From assembly GCA_964398225.1 (NCBI GenBank), contig CAYNLY010000003.1, positions 1-61,753 of the forward strand: DNA of 61,753 bases. The letters are read 5' to 3'. A program made the translations under genes and the position numbers. Each line of letters opens with the position of its first letter. Position 1 is the stretch's first letter. The notes under the pieces are model-generated. The model worked only from the letters and a program-made list of their open reading frames with translations, did not search any database and had not been told where the DNA came from. Shown here one piece after another: positions 43,993-56,074 of the stretch. Origin of the DNA: CAYNLY01 sp964398225. GTDB taxonomy: Bacteria; Pseudomonadota; Zetaproteobacteria; Mariprofundales; Mariprofundaceae.

Positions 43993-45072
43993 ATGGATGA
44001 GCGTTCGGTCCTCGCCCAGTCCGAAGCAATGTACCGGCAACTCGTCGAAGTCTATCCGAACGATCCGCGATTCCTTCGCGAGTACGCCCGCATCCTCGAC
44101 AAGCTGGGCAAACAGGCCCAGGCAAGGCGGGCCTGGGAGCGGCTTTACGGCCTGCTGCTCGCGGGCGGGAACACCGAAGAGGCCGAGGCGCTCGCGCGCG
44201 ACATGCCCTGGCTTGCGGGCAAGGGGCCCGCGGACGCGCTGCCGTCGGAAGCCCCGTTTCTCGATTTTCTGGACCTTGGGCTGATGGAGCGATTGCTGCT
44301 CGGAATCCGGCCGAAAAAACTAGCCGACGGGGAACACCTCTTCCGCCTGGGCGATCCGCCCGATGCGATCTACCTCGTGCTCGAAGGCGAGCTCGTCGCG
44401 CTCGTACCCGACCCGGACACGGGAAGGCCCGTGACCCTGAACCATCTTCGCAAGGGCGACGTGGTCGGCGAATGGGGCGTGCTTACCGACCGTCCCCGCT
44501 CGGCCAGCGTCGTTGCGGCCGCCCCCAGCAGCCTTCTGGAAATCCCGAGGCGCAGACTCAGGGACTGTCTGGCCCGCTTCGACGGCCTGGAACAGCACCT
44601 GAAGCGGACGGCCGCCGAACGCCGCAAGGTGACGCTGATTTCCCGCAACCGGCTGCTTCGGCGCCTGCCGCTTGCCGAACGCAAGCGGCTTGCGTCCCGG
44701 GCCCGGGTGATCCGCGTAACGCGCGGGCGGCGCGTCTGCGAGGGCGGTCGGCTGATAACCGAGGTGCTGCTGATCACGCGGGGAACCGCCGACCTCGTCT
44801 ACACGGACCGACGCGGTCAGGAGCATGTTCTGCATGATCTCGAGGCGGGCGACATGCTCGGCGACGAAGCGATCCTGGGCGAAGCGCGGCATCCGGCCGA
44901 CATCGTTGCAGCCACCCATCTCGAGCTTCTGACCCTGGATCTGGACACGCTCCGGGATCAGGCGGCGGCCTATCCGGTCTTCCGCAAGCAGATCGAGGAT
45001 CTGATGGCCACGACGACGACCCGGGTGATGCAGCGCATCGAACGAATCCGCAAGGTCCGCGAACTGGACTGA
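43993..45072 (+). CDS. TPR-like protein with two cyclic-nucleotide-binding folds (copy 2)
   Basis: A 359-residue soluble protein with the same length and domain order as the gene at 27270-28349. It has TPR-like hairpins (about residues 8-70; LVEVYPNDPRFLREYARIL). The first cNMP fold (about 90-205; PDAIYLVLEGELVALVP) has the pocket GEWGVLTDRPRSASVVA, keeping Glu and Arg-Ser. The second fold (about 220-340; ITEVLLITRGTADLVY) has the pocket LGDEAILGEARHPADIV, lacking Arg-Ser. It has no DNA-binding domain. GGAGGT lies six bases before the ATG. It sits 104 bases from, and divergent to, the Crp-like/cyclase operon, so it is the best candidate effector of that cyclase (inference). Confidence 0.86.
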   Translation: MDERSVLAQSEAMYRQLVEVYPNDPRFLREYARILDKLGKQAQARRAWERLYGLLLAGGNTEEAEALARDMPWLAGKGPADALPSEAPFLDFLDLGLMERLLLGIRPKKLADGEHLFRLGDPPDAIYLVLEGELVALVPDPDTGRPVTLNHLRKGDVVGEWGVLTDRPRSASVVAAAPSSLLEIPRRRLRDCLARFDGLEQHLKRTAAERRKVTLISRNRLLRRLPLAERKRLASRARVIRVTRGRRVCEGGRLITEVLLITRGTADLVYTDRRGQEHVLHDLEAGDMLGDEAILGEARHPADIVAATHLELLTLDLDTLRDQAAAYPVFRKQIEDLMATTTTRVMQRIERIRKVRELD

Positions 45073-45078
45073 GCCGGT

Positions 45079-46923
45079 TCAGCGCTCGCGCGCCGAGCGC
45101 CCCGCCTCCGCAAGCCGCGGCCGGCGGCACTCCGCAAGCAGCAGGGCCAGCGCCAGCAGGGCCGCGGGCATCAGTGCCGCAAGTCCCGCCGGATCGTCGG
45201 GCTTGCGCACCAGGCATCCGCCACCGCCGCCATCGCCCGCCGGCGCTCCGACACCCGTCGGCGCCGGAGCCGGCAGCGGCGCGCCGATCATGCCCGGATC
45301 GTGGATCCGCCCGTTGGCCGTTCCGTCCTCGTCGCCGTGGCCTCCGTCGGTCAGGACAATATGCAGCGCATGCCCGTCCGCATCGACCCAGACCGGAGCC
45401 GGAGTCGGTCGCCAGAGCCCCGCAGCGTTCATCTTCAGCCAGGCCGCATCCTCGGGAAGGAGCATCGGCGTGACCAGCCGCACCTGCGAAGTGGCGCCCG
45501 GAGCCAGCCCCACAACATCGAAGGCAAGCAGGCCGGTGAGCGGCAGCGCATCCCCCGGTTCGGGGAGACCCACGGACTCGGTCGCAAGCGCCTGCACCCG
45601 AGTGAGGCTTCCGATGCCATCCTCGAGCACAAGCGCGAAGCGGCCGTTCGGGTCCGCCCAGGTGGCGACCTGAGCCGACAGCGCATCGTCGATACCGTCG
45701 CCGTTCACATCCTGACCGCGCTCCTCGGCATCGGGCATGCCGTCGCCGTCGGTATCCAGCGAAGGATCGCCCGCGTGTCCGATGCTGAGGCGGTAATACT
45801 CGCGCACGCCCGGCCGGTCGGCGCGGGTGTGGGCCACGAGCATCGCGCCGCCCGCATCGGTCCCGAGCGCCGGATCACGGTCCAGATGCAGCGGATCGCT
45901 CGACACATTGACCGAAGCCGACCACGCGCCGGCCGCGTCCTGCTCTGAAAGGTAGATCTCGAGGTCCATTCCGACGCGCTGCTGCCAGACGACCACGAGC
46001 CTCCCGTCGGCCCGAACCGCAAGGGACGGCTCGAACACCATGTCGCCCGCATCGGGAATCAGAGCCGCCGCACCGGGCGTGCCCGCGGCGAGATCCAGCT
46101 GCTTGACCCAGAGCTGGCTGTGCGGCTGATACGCCCAGCCGGTGAACGCGAGCGCCAGCGTGTCCGGGCCGGTGGCCACCGCATCGAGCTGAACGGCCGC
46201 CTCCTGCGCTAAGGGCGCGACGATCCCGGAAGCAACGACGGCCGGCGCACTCCAGCTGCCGCCGCCGTCCAGGCTCGAACGGCTCACGATCCGCCAGTCC
46301 TGCACCCCCTGGTTTGACCCCGCCCGCTCGGCGAACAGCACCGAAATCCTGCCGCCCGGATGCACGGCAATGCGCGCAGCTCCCGCCTGGGGCGCAAGCT
46401 CCACCGGCGCCGACCAGATCCCGGAGTTCCAGCGGCACAGCTTGAGGCTCCCTTCGACAAGATGTCCCCGAGCCGGCACGGTGACCAGCGCCCAGACCTC
46501 GCCGCCAACGATGCGCGCATCGATAAGCCGGAAGTGCGGCAGCGGCCAGTCGGCGCGCGCGCTCAACGGCTGCCAGCCTCCCCCGGCAAGCCCGTGAACG
46601 ATCGGGCCCCGATCGGGCCCCCAGCTGATCGCGTGCGTTGGATCAAGCAGCAGCGCATCGGAGGCGCCCGCATCCATCAGCGGCACCGACTGCCAGCTGG
46701 CGCCGGCATCCGTGCTCTCCCATACGGCAACACCCCCTTTCGTCGCGCGCGCCAGCCGCCAGTGGCCGGCGCCCAGCGAAATCGGCGCGCGATGGCCGAT
46801 GAACGCAGTCTGGCTGCCCGGGTTTGCCTCCGGCAGTGTGAACTGCTGCCATGCCCCTGCCGAAACCGGCGCAAGGCACAGCCCCATCAGCCCCGCAAAA
46901 AGAATCCGAAACGCTCGAACCAC
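45079..46923 (-). CDS. Secreted Asp-box (BNR) protein with C-terminal sorting-like signal
   Basis: A 614-residue exported protein. A signal peptide (FRILFAGLMGLCLAPVSAGA) is followed by a sialidase-like propeller region with Asp boxes (STDAGASW and SLDGGGSW). A calcium-type repeat is at about residues 440-465 (DTDGDGMPDAEERG, then DVNGDGIDD). The C-terminus is a Gly-rich run with one Cys (GDGGGGGCLVRKPDDPAG), one membrane helix and an Arg-rich end, matching the style of JDVT-CTERM or related protein-sorting tails. No catalytic sialidase Arg triad can be assigned. The start is GTG at 46923, with GGGAG six bases upstream. It converges with the cNMP/TPR gene with 6 bases between them. Confidence 0.78.
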   Translation of the reverse strand: MVRAFRILFAGLMGLCLAPVSAGAWQQFTLPEANPGSQTAFIGHRAPISLGAGHWRLARATKGGVAVWESTDAGASWQSVPLMDAGASDALLLDPTHAISWGPDRGPIVHGLAGGGWQPLSARADWPLPHFRLIDARIVGGEVWALVTVPARGHLVEGSLKLCRWNSGIWSAPVELAPQAGAARIAVHPGGRISVLFAERAGSNQGVQDWRIVSRSSLDGGGSWSAPAVVASGIVAPLAQEAAVQLDAVATGPDTLALAFTGWAYQPHSQLWVKQLDLAAGTPGAAALIPDAGDMVFEPSLAVRADGRLVVVWQQRVGMDLEIYLSEQDAAGAWSASVNVSSDPLHLDRDPALGTDAGGAMLVAHTRADRPGVREYYRLSIGHAGDPSLDTDGDGMPDAEERGQDVNGDGIDDALSAQVATWADPNGRFALVLEDGIGSLTRVQALATESVGLPEPGDALPLTGLLAFDVVGLAPGATSQVRLVTPMLLPEDAAWLKMNAAGLWRPTPAPVWVDADGHALHIVLTDGGHGDEDGTANGRIHDPGMIGAPLPAPAPTGVGAPAGDGGGGGCLVRKPDDPAGLAALMPAALLALALLLAECRRPRLAEAGRSARER

Positions 46924-47093
46924 GGACAGCTCCCGAATGCCGCGCAAGGCGGTGTCGCTGTCTGGGTCTATCGGCTCCGAGCCGTCCGACTTTATCCGGC
47001 CACCGCGGACGGCGGCCGATCGCCGCATGTGCGAAAAGTCACCGCCATGGCCGGTCCGCTTGGCGCAGGCTTGCGGCTGGAGAAAAGAGAACG

Positions 47094-47303
47094 ATGAAGA
47101 ACTGCCTTTACCGGCTGCCGGAATCCAGCCGCTGCCACCATGCCGCCAATCCCGAACGCGAGTGCATCTGCCCAAACCTGAACGATCCGAGCCTTGTGGC
47201 CGCGATCTGCCCCTGGTTCCGGCCGAAGGACCGGCCCCGGGCCGAACATCGCAAGCCTTCCGTGCGGGAATCCGGAATGGATTCCCGGAAACGCTTCCGC
47301 TAG
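47094..47303 (+). CDS. Small cysteine-rich protein, unrecognised
   Basis: A 69-residue ORF with five cysteines (CLYR, SSRCHH, ECICPN, ICPW) followed by a basic, Arg/Lys-rich tail. Codons end mostly in G or C like the neighbours, and GAGA/GGAG purine runs precede the ATG. Its TAG stop forms CTAG with the bioA stop on the other strand. A small metal-binding protein is possible. The 170-base gap upstream, back to the GTG of the Asp-box gene, shows no clear promoter. Confidence 0.5.
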   Translation: MKNCLYRLPESSRCHHAANPERECICPNLNDPSLVAAICPWFRPKDRPRAEHRKPSVRESGMDSRKRFR

Positions 47304-48592
47304 CCGGCGATTCCCTCCCGAACGACCGTGCCCATGGCGCCGGTCAGCTGATCAAGCTCGTCCGGCGCGATCACGTAGGGCGGCATCGTGTACAGCAGCC
47401 GCCCGAACGGGCGCAGCCAGACGCCGAGCTCGATCAGCCGGCGCTGCACGGCCGGAACATCAACCGGCCGTTCCATCTCGACCACGCCGATCGCGCCCAG
47501 CACGCGCACATCACGCACGCCCGGCGCATCCCGAAGCCCGGCAAGCCCACGGGCAAGCCCCCGCTCGATGTTCCGGATGCGCTCCCGCCAGGGAGAGCCA
47601 AGCAGAAGATCGATGCTGGCCAGAGCCACCGAGCAGGCCAGCGGGTTGGCCATGAAGGTCGGGCCGTGCATCAGCACGCCGGCCCCCGCATGGATCCCCT
47701 CGACCACCCTTCGGTTGGCGAGCACCGCGGCCAGCGTCATGTAGCCGCCGGTCAGCGCCTTGCCGACGCAGAGAATGTCCGGCGCAATCCCGGCCTGCTC
47801 GCAGGCGAACAGCGTTCCGGTCCGGCCGAATCCGGTGGCGATCTCATCAAGAATCAGGAGCACCTGATGCGCATCGCACAGGGCGCGCACCCGGCGCAGA
47901 AACTCCGGCGCATAGAAGCGCATCCCGCCCGCTCCTTGCACGATCGGCTCGAGAATCACGGCCGCGATCTCGTCGGCATGGCGTTCGAGCTTGTCGCGAA
48001 AGTCCGCGATGTCCTGCTCGCCGAACTCGGCATCCGTGCGGGCAGAGGGTGCCTCGGCGAAGATCTGTTCCGGCAACACGCCGCGGAACAGATGATGCAT
48101 GCCGGTCACCGGATCGCAGACGCTCATCGCGGCGAAGGTGTCGCCGTGATAGCCGTGCCGGATCGTCAGCAGGCGCCGGCGCCCGGGCCGGCCCGCGGCC
48201 TGCCAGTACTGAAGCGCCATCTTGATCGCGACTTCCACCGACACCGAGCCCGAATCGGCGAAAAACACGGCCTCGAAATCCCCGGGCGCAATCTCGAGCA
48301 GGCGTTCGGCGAGGCGCACGGCCGGCTCGTGCGTAAGCCCCCCGAACATCACATGCGCCATCGCCTCCAGCTGGCCCTGGACGGCCCGGTCCAGCTCGGG
48401 CACGCGGTAGCCGTGGATCGCGCACCACCACGAGGCCATCCCGTCGATCACCGTCCGGCCGTCGGCAAGCTCGAGCCGCACCCCGCGGGCGGCGCGCACC
48501 GGATACACCGGCGGGGCATCCTTCAGCGGCGCATACGGATGCCAGACATGAGCCCGATCGAACTTTAGCAGCGCGTCCCAGTCCCGGTTCAC
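47300..48592 (-). CDS. bioA: Adenosylmethionine-8-amino-7-oxononanoate aminotransferase
   Basis: Biotin synthesis: it transfers the SAM amino group to KAPA, giving DAPA. It is a class III PLP aminotransferase of 430 residues. It shows RAHVWHPYAPLKDAPPVYPV, GMASWWCAIHGYRVPELD, LLILDEIATGFGRTGTLFA and the PLP lysine in DILCVGKALTGGYMTLAAV. The WHPY and SWWCAIHGY motifs separate BioA from other class III enzymes. The GTG start overlaps the holA stop (GTGA). No other bio genes are in the window. Confidence 0.94.
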   Translation of the reverse strand: MNRDWDALLKFDRAHVWHPYAPLKDAPPVYPVRAARGVRLELADGRTVIDGMASWWCAIHGYRVPELDRAVQGQLEAMAHVMFGGLTHEPAVRLAERLLEIAPGDFEAVFFADSGSVSVEVAIKMALQYWQAAGRPGRRRLLTIRHGYHGDTFAAMSVCDPVTGMHHLFRGVLPEQIFAEAPSARTDAEFGEQDIADFRDKLERHADEIAAVILEPIVQGAGGMRFYAPEFLRRVRALCDAHQVLLILDEIATGFGRTGTLFACEQAGIAPDILCVGKALTGGYMTLAAVLANRRVVEGIHAGAGVLMHGPTFMANPLACSVALASIDLLLGSPWRERIRNIERGLARGLAGLRDAPGVRDVRVLGAIGVVEMERPVDVPAVQRRLIELGVWLRPFGRLLYTMPPYVIAPDELDQLTGAMGTVVREGIAG

Positions 48593-49584
48593 GACCGCCT
48601 CCCGGAATCCACGAGTTCCCGGACCAGCCGTTCCATGACGATGTGTTCCGGCTCCAGCGAGGCGCCCTTGATCCGCCGCTCCGCATCCACGAGCCGGATC
48701 AGCGCGCGCACAAGCTCCGCCCCTCGCCAGGCCGAAAGCTCGTCGCCGATCTGCCGGCGCGCGCTCCCGAACACGCGGGCCTTACCAAGCGGATCGCCGC
48801 CTCCCTTCTGCCGCCACCAGGCCACGAGCAGCAGCTGCTGCAGGCGCGTGCCCAGCCAGGCCAGCATCTGCACCGGCTGCGCGACGCGATCGGCCAGCAT
48901 CCGGCGGGTCATCGTCACCGCCTGCGGCCGGCGCGCGGCCACCAGATGGCACCAGGCATCAAGATCGTCCGGCGCGCGCTCGCCCAGCAGATCCCCGATC
49001 ACGGCATGGCCGAGCGTCTCGCCCCGGCCTCCGTCGTACAGCGCCAGCCGCTCGAACAACATCCGCGCGGCCTGCCGCAGCCCGAACAGGCGCTCGGCAA
49101 GCCAGGCGAGCGCATCCTCCTCGATGCGAAGGTTCGCGCGCGCAGCCTCCTCGGCGAGCCAGGCGCGAAAGCCGTCGAGGTCGGGCAGCCGGAACTCGCA
49201 GGCCGCGACATCCTCGCGCTCGAGCAGCCGCTTGTGCAGCGCCTTCTTCCAGGAAACGCCGGGGGCGCAGAGCACGAGCCGGCAGCCACCCTCGCCCTGC
49301 TGGCCGCCCAGCCTGTCCAGCATGCGTTCGAGCTGCTTCCCGTGCTGGGGCTGGGCAGACTGCAGATTGCGCACGAGCCCGCAGATGCGGCCTCCAAACA
49401 GCGCCGGCGCAAACAGCTCCTGCTCCAGCCTGCCAAGCTCGCCGATATCCACGCGCAGCGCGCGGGCATCGGACTCGCCCCCGATCAGGCGCTCGGCGGC
49501 ATCGAAAATCGCATCGGCATCCTCGCCGAACAGATAGACGACCGGAGGCGGCGCCTCGACGATTTCCTGCCAGCGCCTGCGCAT
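48589..49584 (-). CDS. holA: DNA polymerase III delta subunit
   Basis: The clamp-loader 'wrench' that opens the beta clamp, 331 residues. It shows VYLFGEDADAIFDAAERLI, LFGGRICGLVRNL and WKKALHKRLLEREDVAACEF. The AAA-like N-terminus lacks a P-loop, as expected for delta. I chose the ATG at 49584, 10 bases after the lptE stop. The leuS-lptE-holA order is standard in gammaproteobacteria. Confidence 0.92.
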   Translation of the reverse strand: MRRRWQEIVEAPPPVVYLFGEDADAIFDAAERLIGGESDARALRVDIGELGRLEQELFAPALFGGRICGLVRNLQSAQPQHGKQLERMLDRLGGQQGEGGCRLVLCAPGVSWKKALHKRLLEREDVAACEFRLPDLDGFRAWLAEEAARANLRIEEDALAWLAERLFGLRQAARMLFERLALYDGGRGETLGHAVIGDLLGERAPDDLDAWCHLVAARRPQAVTMTRRMLADRVAQPVQMLAWLGTRLQQLLLVAWWRQKGGGDPLGKARVFGSARRQIGDELSAWRGAELVRALIRLVDAERRIKGASLEPEHIVMERLVRELVDSGRRS

Positions 49585-49594
49585 GCCTTTCGCC

Positions 49595-50088
49595 CTAGAA
49601 ACCGGAGAACAGGCGCCCGAGCGCGCGCTCGATCCAGGTCGCGCGGAGCCGCTCGGCAAGCTCGCGTTTTGAGGCCTCGGTGCCCGCGGCTCCCCCGGCC
49701 ACGTAGACCTCGCCTTCCTCGATCAGCGAACCGGACTGCCAGGGCGCAAGCTCTTTGGCGGCTTCCAGGGGCTCGAGCTTCAGGCTGCCTGTGATGCGCA
49801 TCCGGTACTGAACGGCGATGCCGTTGGCATCGAACGCGCTCGGCGCAAACGACGGCGCCGCAAGCTCGACGCGGAGCATGGAGCGGGCCGGACGATCCTT
49901 GCCCTCAGCCACCTCGATGCCGGCGGCTTGCAGGCGATCGGCGATGGCCGCGGCCGCGGCCGCATCGTTTCCCGCCACCCGCACCGGAGCATACGGCGCA
50001 AGCCACTCGCCTTCGCCGTGCCCGGCCAGGTGGTAGCCGCATCCGGCCAGGGCCAGAAGACCGGCAAGAAGCGGCGCGAGCCAGCCCC

Positions 50089-50092
<4 letters not shown>
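49595..50092 (-). CDS. lptE: LPS-assembly lipoprotein LptE
   Basis: An outer-membrane lipoprotein that plugs and helps fold LptD, 165 residues. The signal ends in the lipobox LALAGC followed by GYHL, the start pattern of this family. RVELAAPSFAPSAFDANG and QYRMRITGSLKL form the typical strand region, with a helical C-terminus (KRELAERLRATWIERAL). The ATG overlaps the leuS stop (ATGA). LptD is not in the window. Confidence 0.92.
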
Positions 50093-52554
<2,462 letters not shown>

Positions 52555-52639
52555 CTGTCACTCCCCTTGTCTGGATGCAGGCGGATGCTGCGCGATTGCG
52601 CCGCGAATGCAAACGCGGACGCGCGGGGCTTTTCCTTTC

Positions 52640-53494
52640 TCAGTCCGGGGCGGGAAGCGCGCCGCGCAGGCGTTTCATCGCCCGGGCCTCGAGCTGGCGG
52701 ACGCGTTCGATCGAAATCCCGAATTCCTCGGCGAGATCCCGGAGCGTGGCGGGCTCCTCGCTCAAATGCCGGCGCTCGATGATGCGCCGGTCGCGTTCGG
52801 GCAGGGTTTCGAGCGCCTGGCTCAATTGCGCGTTCTGGACTTCCTCCCACTCCGCCTCGATCACTTCTTCCTCGGGCGTGGGCGTGGACGCGGGAAGCGA
52901 AATGATGCGGGGCTGCCCTTCCTCGTTTTCCGCATCCAGCGACACGTCGCGCTGCAGGAACGCGCCGGCGACCTCCTGGAAGCGGCGCCCGCTCAGGCCG
53001 AACTCCTCGGCCACCTCGTCCAGATCCCGGCCCTCGATGGCCGCGATCGCCGTGCGCGCCTTCTGCAGGCCGGCGAACACCCGGCGCTGCAGTTTGTTCG
53101 TGCCCACCTTGACGATGCTCCAGTTGCGCAGGATGTAGTCGTGAATCGCCGCGCGCACCCACCACGACGCATAGGTCATCAGCCTAAAGCCCCGGTCGGG
53201 ATCGAAACGCTTGACCGCATGCATCAGCCCCAGCGTGCCTTCCTGGATCAGATCCATCTCGGGCAGACCGAAATGCCGGTATTCGCGCGCGATCGCGGCC
53301 ACCGCATGCAGATTGGCCATCACGAGCTGCTGGGCGGCGGCGAAATCCTTGTGATCGCGCCAGCGCCGGGCGAGCTCCGCCTCCTCTTCGCGGCTGAGTT
53401 TCGGGATGCGCCGAAGCTCCTTGTAGAACAGCGCAAGGCTCGTTGTTTCCCCGCGCCAGGGCGCAAGGCTCGTCTTCGTGTCGGTTCCGCTCAT
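52640..53494 (-). CDS. rpoH: Heat-shock sigma factor sigma32
   Basis: A 284-residue sigma70-family factor for heat-shock genes. Region 2 is GLPEMDLIQEGTLGLMHAVK with FRLMTYASWWVRAAIHDYIL. The RpoH box QRRVFAGLQKAR is present, as is region 4.2 LRDLAEEFGISIERVRQLEA. The length matches E. coli RpoH (284). I chose the ATG at 53494; the Shine-Dalgarno is weak, and RpoH translation is often heat-controlled, though I cannot show a thermosensor. It follows ftsX by 34 bases as in many gammaproteobacteria. Confidence 0.95.
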   Translation of the reverse strand: MSGTDTKTSLAPWRGETTSLALFYKELRRIPKLSREEEAELARRWRDHKDFAAAQQLVMANLHAVAAIAREYRHFGLPEMDLIQEGTLGLMHAVKRFDPDRGFRLMTYASWWVRAAIHDYILRNWSIVKVGTNKLQRRVFAGLQKARTAIAAIEGRDLDEVAEEFGLSGRRFQEVAGAFLQRDVSLDAENEEGQPRIISLPASTPTPEEEVIEAEWEEVQNAQLSQALETLPERDRRIIERRHLSEEPATLRDLAEEFGISIERVRQLEARAMKRLRGALPAPD

Positions 53495-53528
53495 GTCCAA
53501 TTCATTATGGAGCGCGCAGGCCCCCGTT

Positions 53529-54439
53529 TCAAGCGCGCCCGGGCTGGTCGCCGCCTGCCCGGAAGGTCGCGATGAAGGCGCCGGCCGCGCCTGCGAGCGC
53601 GCCTCCAAACAGCATCGGAAGAAACAGCCAGCCCAGATCAGGACGCACCCCGAGCGCATCCAGCCAGTCGCCGACCGTCCAGATCAGCGGCCACTGAAGC
53701 AGCCAGGCCGCAAACCCCGAGGCCGCCCCGAGCACGATGCCCTCGAGCACGAAGGGCAGCCGCACGAACGATTCGCTCGCGCCCATCAGCCGCATCAGGG
53801 CCAGCTCCTCGGCCCGGGCGAGCAGCATCATCCGAAGCGTGTTGGCGATGATCAGCGCCATCGCAAGCCCCAGCACCAGCGTGGCGAAGCCCGCCGCCAC
53901 CCGCAGCCGGCCCAGCCAGCGGTGCGCGCGCACCAGCCCCGCCTCCACCTCGTTCACCGTTGCGCCGTGGCGCGCGGCGACGTCGCGGATGTCGTCGAAA
54001 ACGAACTCCGCCTTGCTTCCTTCCATGGCGAGGCCCAGCTCCACGGTCCACGGCAGGCGCTTGGCAAGCTCCGCCTCGCCAAGGCCGATCGTCCCGAGCC
54101 AGCCCAGCATCCGGCGCGCGGCCTCCACCGGCGAGACCACCTGCGCATCGCGCACCGCCGCAAGCGCCTCCAGATCCCGCACCAGGGCATCGAGCTCCTC
54201 GGGCCTGCCCAGCCGCTGCCGCCTCTCCGGCCCGCGATCGAGGTAGACATGGATGCTGATCGCCTCCTGCCAGCCGCCGAGCCACTGGCCCAGGCCGTCC
54301 ATCGCCAGCCACAGCGCCCCGACCGCCCAGAGCGCGACCGCGACGATCATGGCCGCCAGCAACTGATGGACGCCGAAGGGCGGCAGATGCCAGCCTCCGG
54401 GCAGCCGGAGGCGGATCCTCTCGGGAATCTCGGGTGCGC

Positions 54440-54443
<4 letters not shown>
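53529..54443 (-). CDS. ftsX: Cell-division protein FtsX
   Basis: A 304-residue membrane partner of FtsE that controls periplasmic amidase activators at the septum. It has four membrane helices: one at about residues 28-48, then a periplasmic loop (about 50-165) with ISIHVYLDRG, and three C-terminal helices (about 180-295) with VLGLAMALIIANTLRMMLLA and ELALMRLMGASESFVRLPF. The ATG at 54443 overlaps the ftsE stop (ATGA); the longer open frame is an out-of-frame shadow of ftsE, not a fusion. Confidence 0.94.
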
Positions 54444-55117
<674 letters not shown>

Positions 55118-55180
55118 ACGGCAACGGTAGCCCGGAGCGCGGCGGCTGACAAACCGGCCGGAAGCCCGCAACATGCGCCC

Positions 55181-56065
55181 ATGCGCATCACCTGTCCGCA
55201 CTGCCGCACCAGCTACGAAGTGGACCGGGCGCCGATCGAGGCGGTGTTCGTCTGCTTCCGCTGCCACGGGCGCTTCCGCGCGGCGGACAGCCCCGCGCCT
55301 TCCGGGGAGCATGCGGCGCATCCGCCCGAGGAGCAGCTGCCGCTGTTTACCCGCGAAGGCGCCTCGCGCACCGAGGCGCCGGCGGGATCGCGGGATCACC
55401 ATCTCGCGCATGAGGATCTGGCGAAAGGGCCGGAAGCCGCGCCTGCCAGCCCCCCTGCGGCCGCACCCGAGCCGCAGGCCTCTGCGGATGCGGCCGAAGA
55501 AGCCCCTGGACTTGACGCGAACGCGGCCGCCGAGCCCTGGCCCGTACCGCCCGAACGCCAAAGCAGGATCTGGCTCTGGCTCGTCGCCGTGTTGCTTGCG
55601 CTCGGCATCGGCGGCTTTCTGGCCCAGAAGGATGCCTGGCTCGACAACCGCTGGGTGCGCAGCCAGCTGCACCGCCTTCATCTGCCCGTCGCCTTCCGCG
55701 ACAAGGACTGGTACGTGATTCCGGAAAGCGTGCGCGCGGAATGGATCGAACGCAACGACGGCTCGCGCGCCCTTCTGATTCAGGGCCGGGTCCGCAACCT
55801 GCTGGATGTGCCCGCGCCACCGCCCAAGATCGAGGTCGTGTTCTTTTCCACACGCGATCCCGAGGGCATTGCGGACGACCGGAAGATGGAGATCACCGAG
55901 CCGCCCTCGCTCGAACGGATCGGCACCGCGCCCTACCGTCCCCCGCCGCTGGACATCGTGCCGGTGAACGGAGGCGACGAGCGCGGCTTCGTGCTCGTCG
56001 TCGAAAACCTGCCCCGCGACGCCGGCGATTTCACGCTTCTGCCCCGGGCGCGCCAGCGCCTCTAG
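55181..56065 (+). CDS. Zinc-ribbon membrane protein with DUF3426 domain
   Basis: A 294-residue protein. The N-terminal MJ0042-type zinc ribbon has four cysteines (RITCPHCRTSYEV and VFVCFRCHGRF). A long Pro/Ala/Glu-rich linker (about residues 40-125), one membrane helix (about 128-148; WLWLVAVLLALGIGGFL) and a periplasmic DUF3426 domain (about 175-290; ALLIQGRVRNLLDVPAPPPK) follow. The function is unknown. It is divergent from ftsE and converges on a hypothetical gene with a 9-base gap. Confidence 0.88.
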   Translation: MRITCPHCRTSYEVDRAPIEAVFVCFRCHGRFRAADSPAPSGEHAAHPPEEQLPLFTREGASRTEAPAGSRDHHLAHEDLAKGPEAAPASPPAAAPEPQASADAAEEAPGLDANAAAEPWPVPPERQSRIWLWLVAVLLALGIGGFLAQKDAWLDNRWVRSQLHRLHLPVAFRDKDWYVIPESVRAEWIERNDGSRALLIQGRVRNLLDVPAPPPKIEVVFFSTRDPEGIADDRKMEITEPPSLERIGTAPYRPPPLDIVPVNGGDERGFVLVVENLPRDAGDFTLLPRARQRL

Positions 56066-56074
56066 GCCCGGCCG

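Noticed and set aside
52555..52639. Leader regulatory RNA or terminator between rpoH and leuS
   Set aside because: Short CCGCG/CGCGG pairing without a T-run, and no T-box-like elements.
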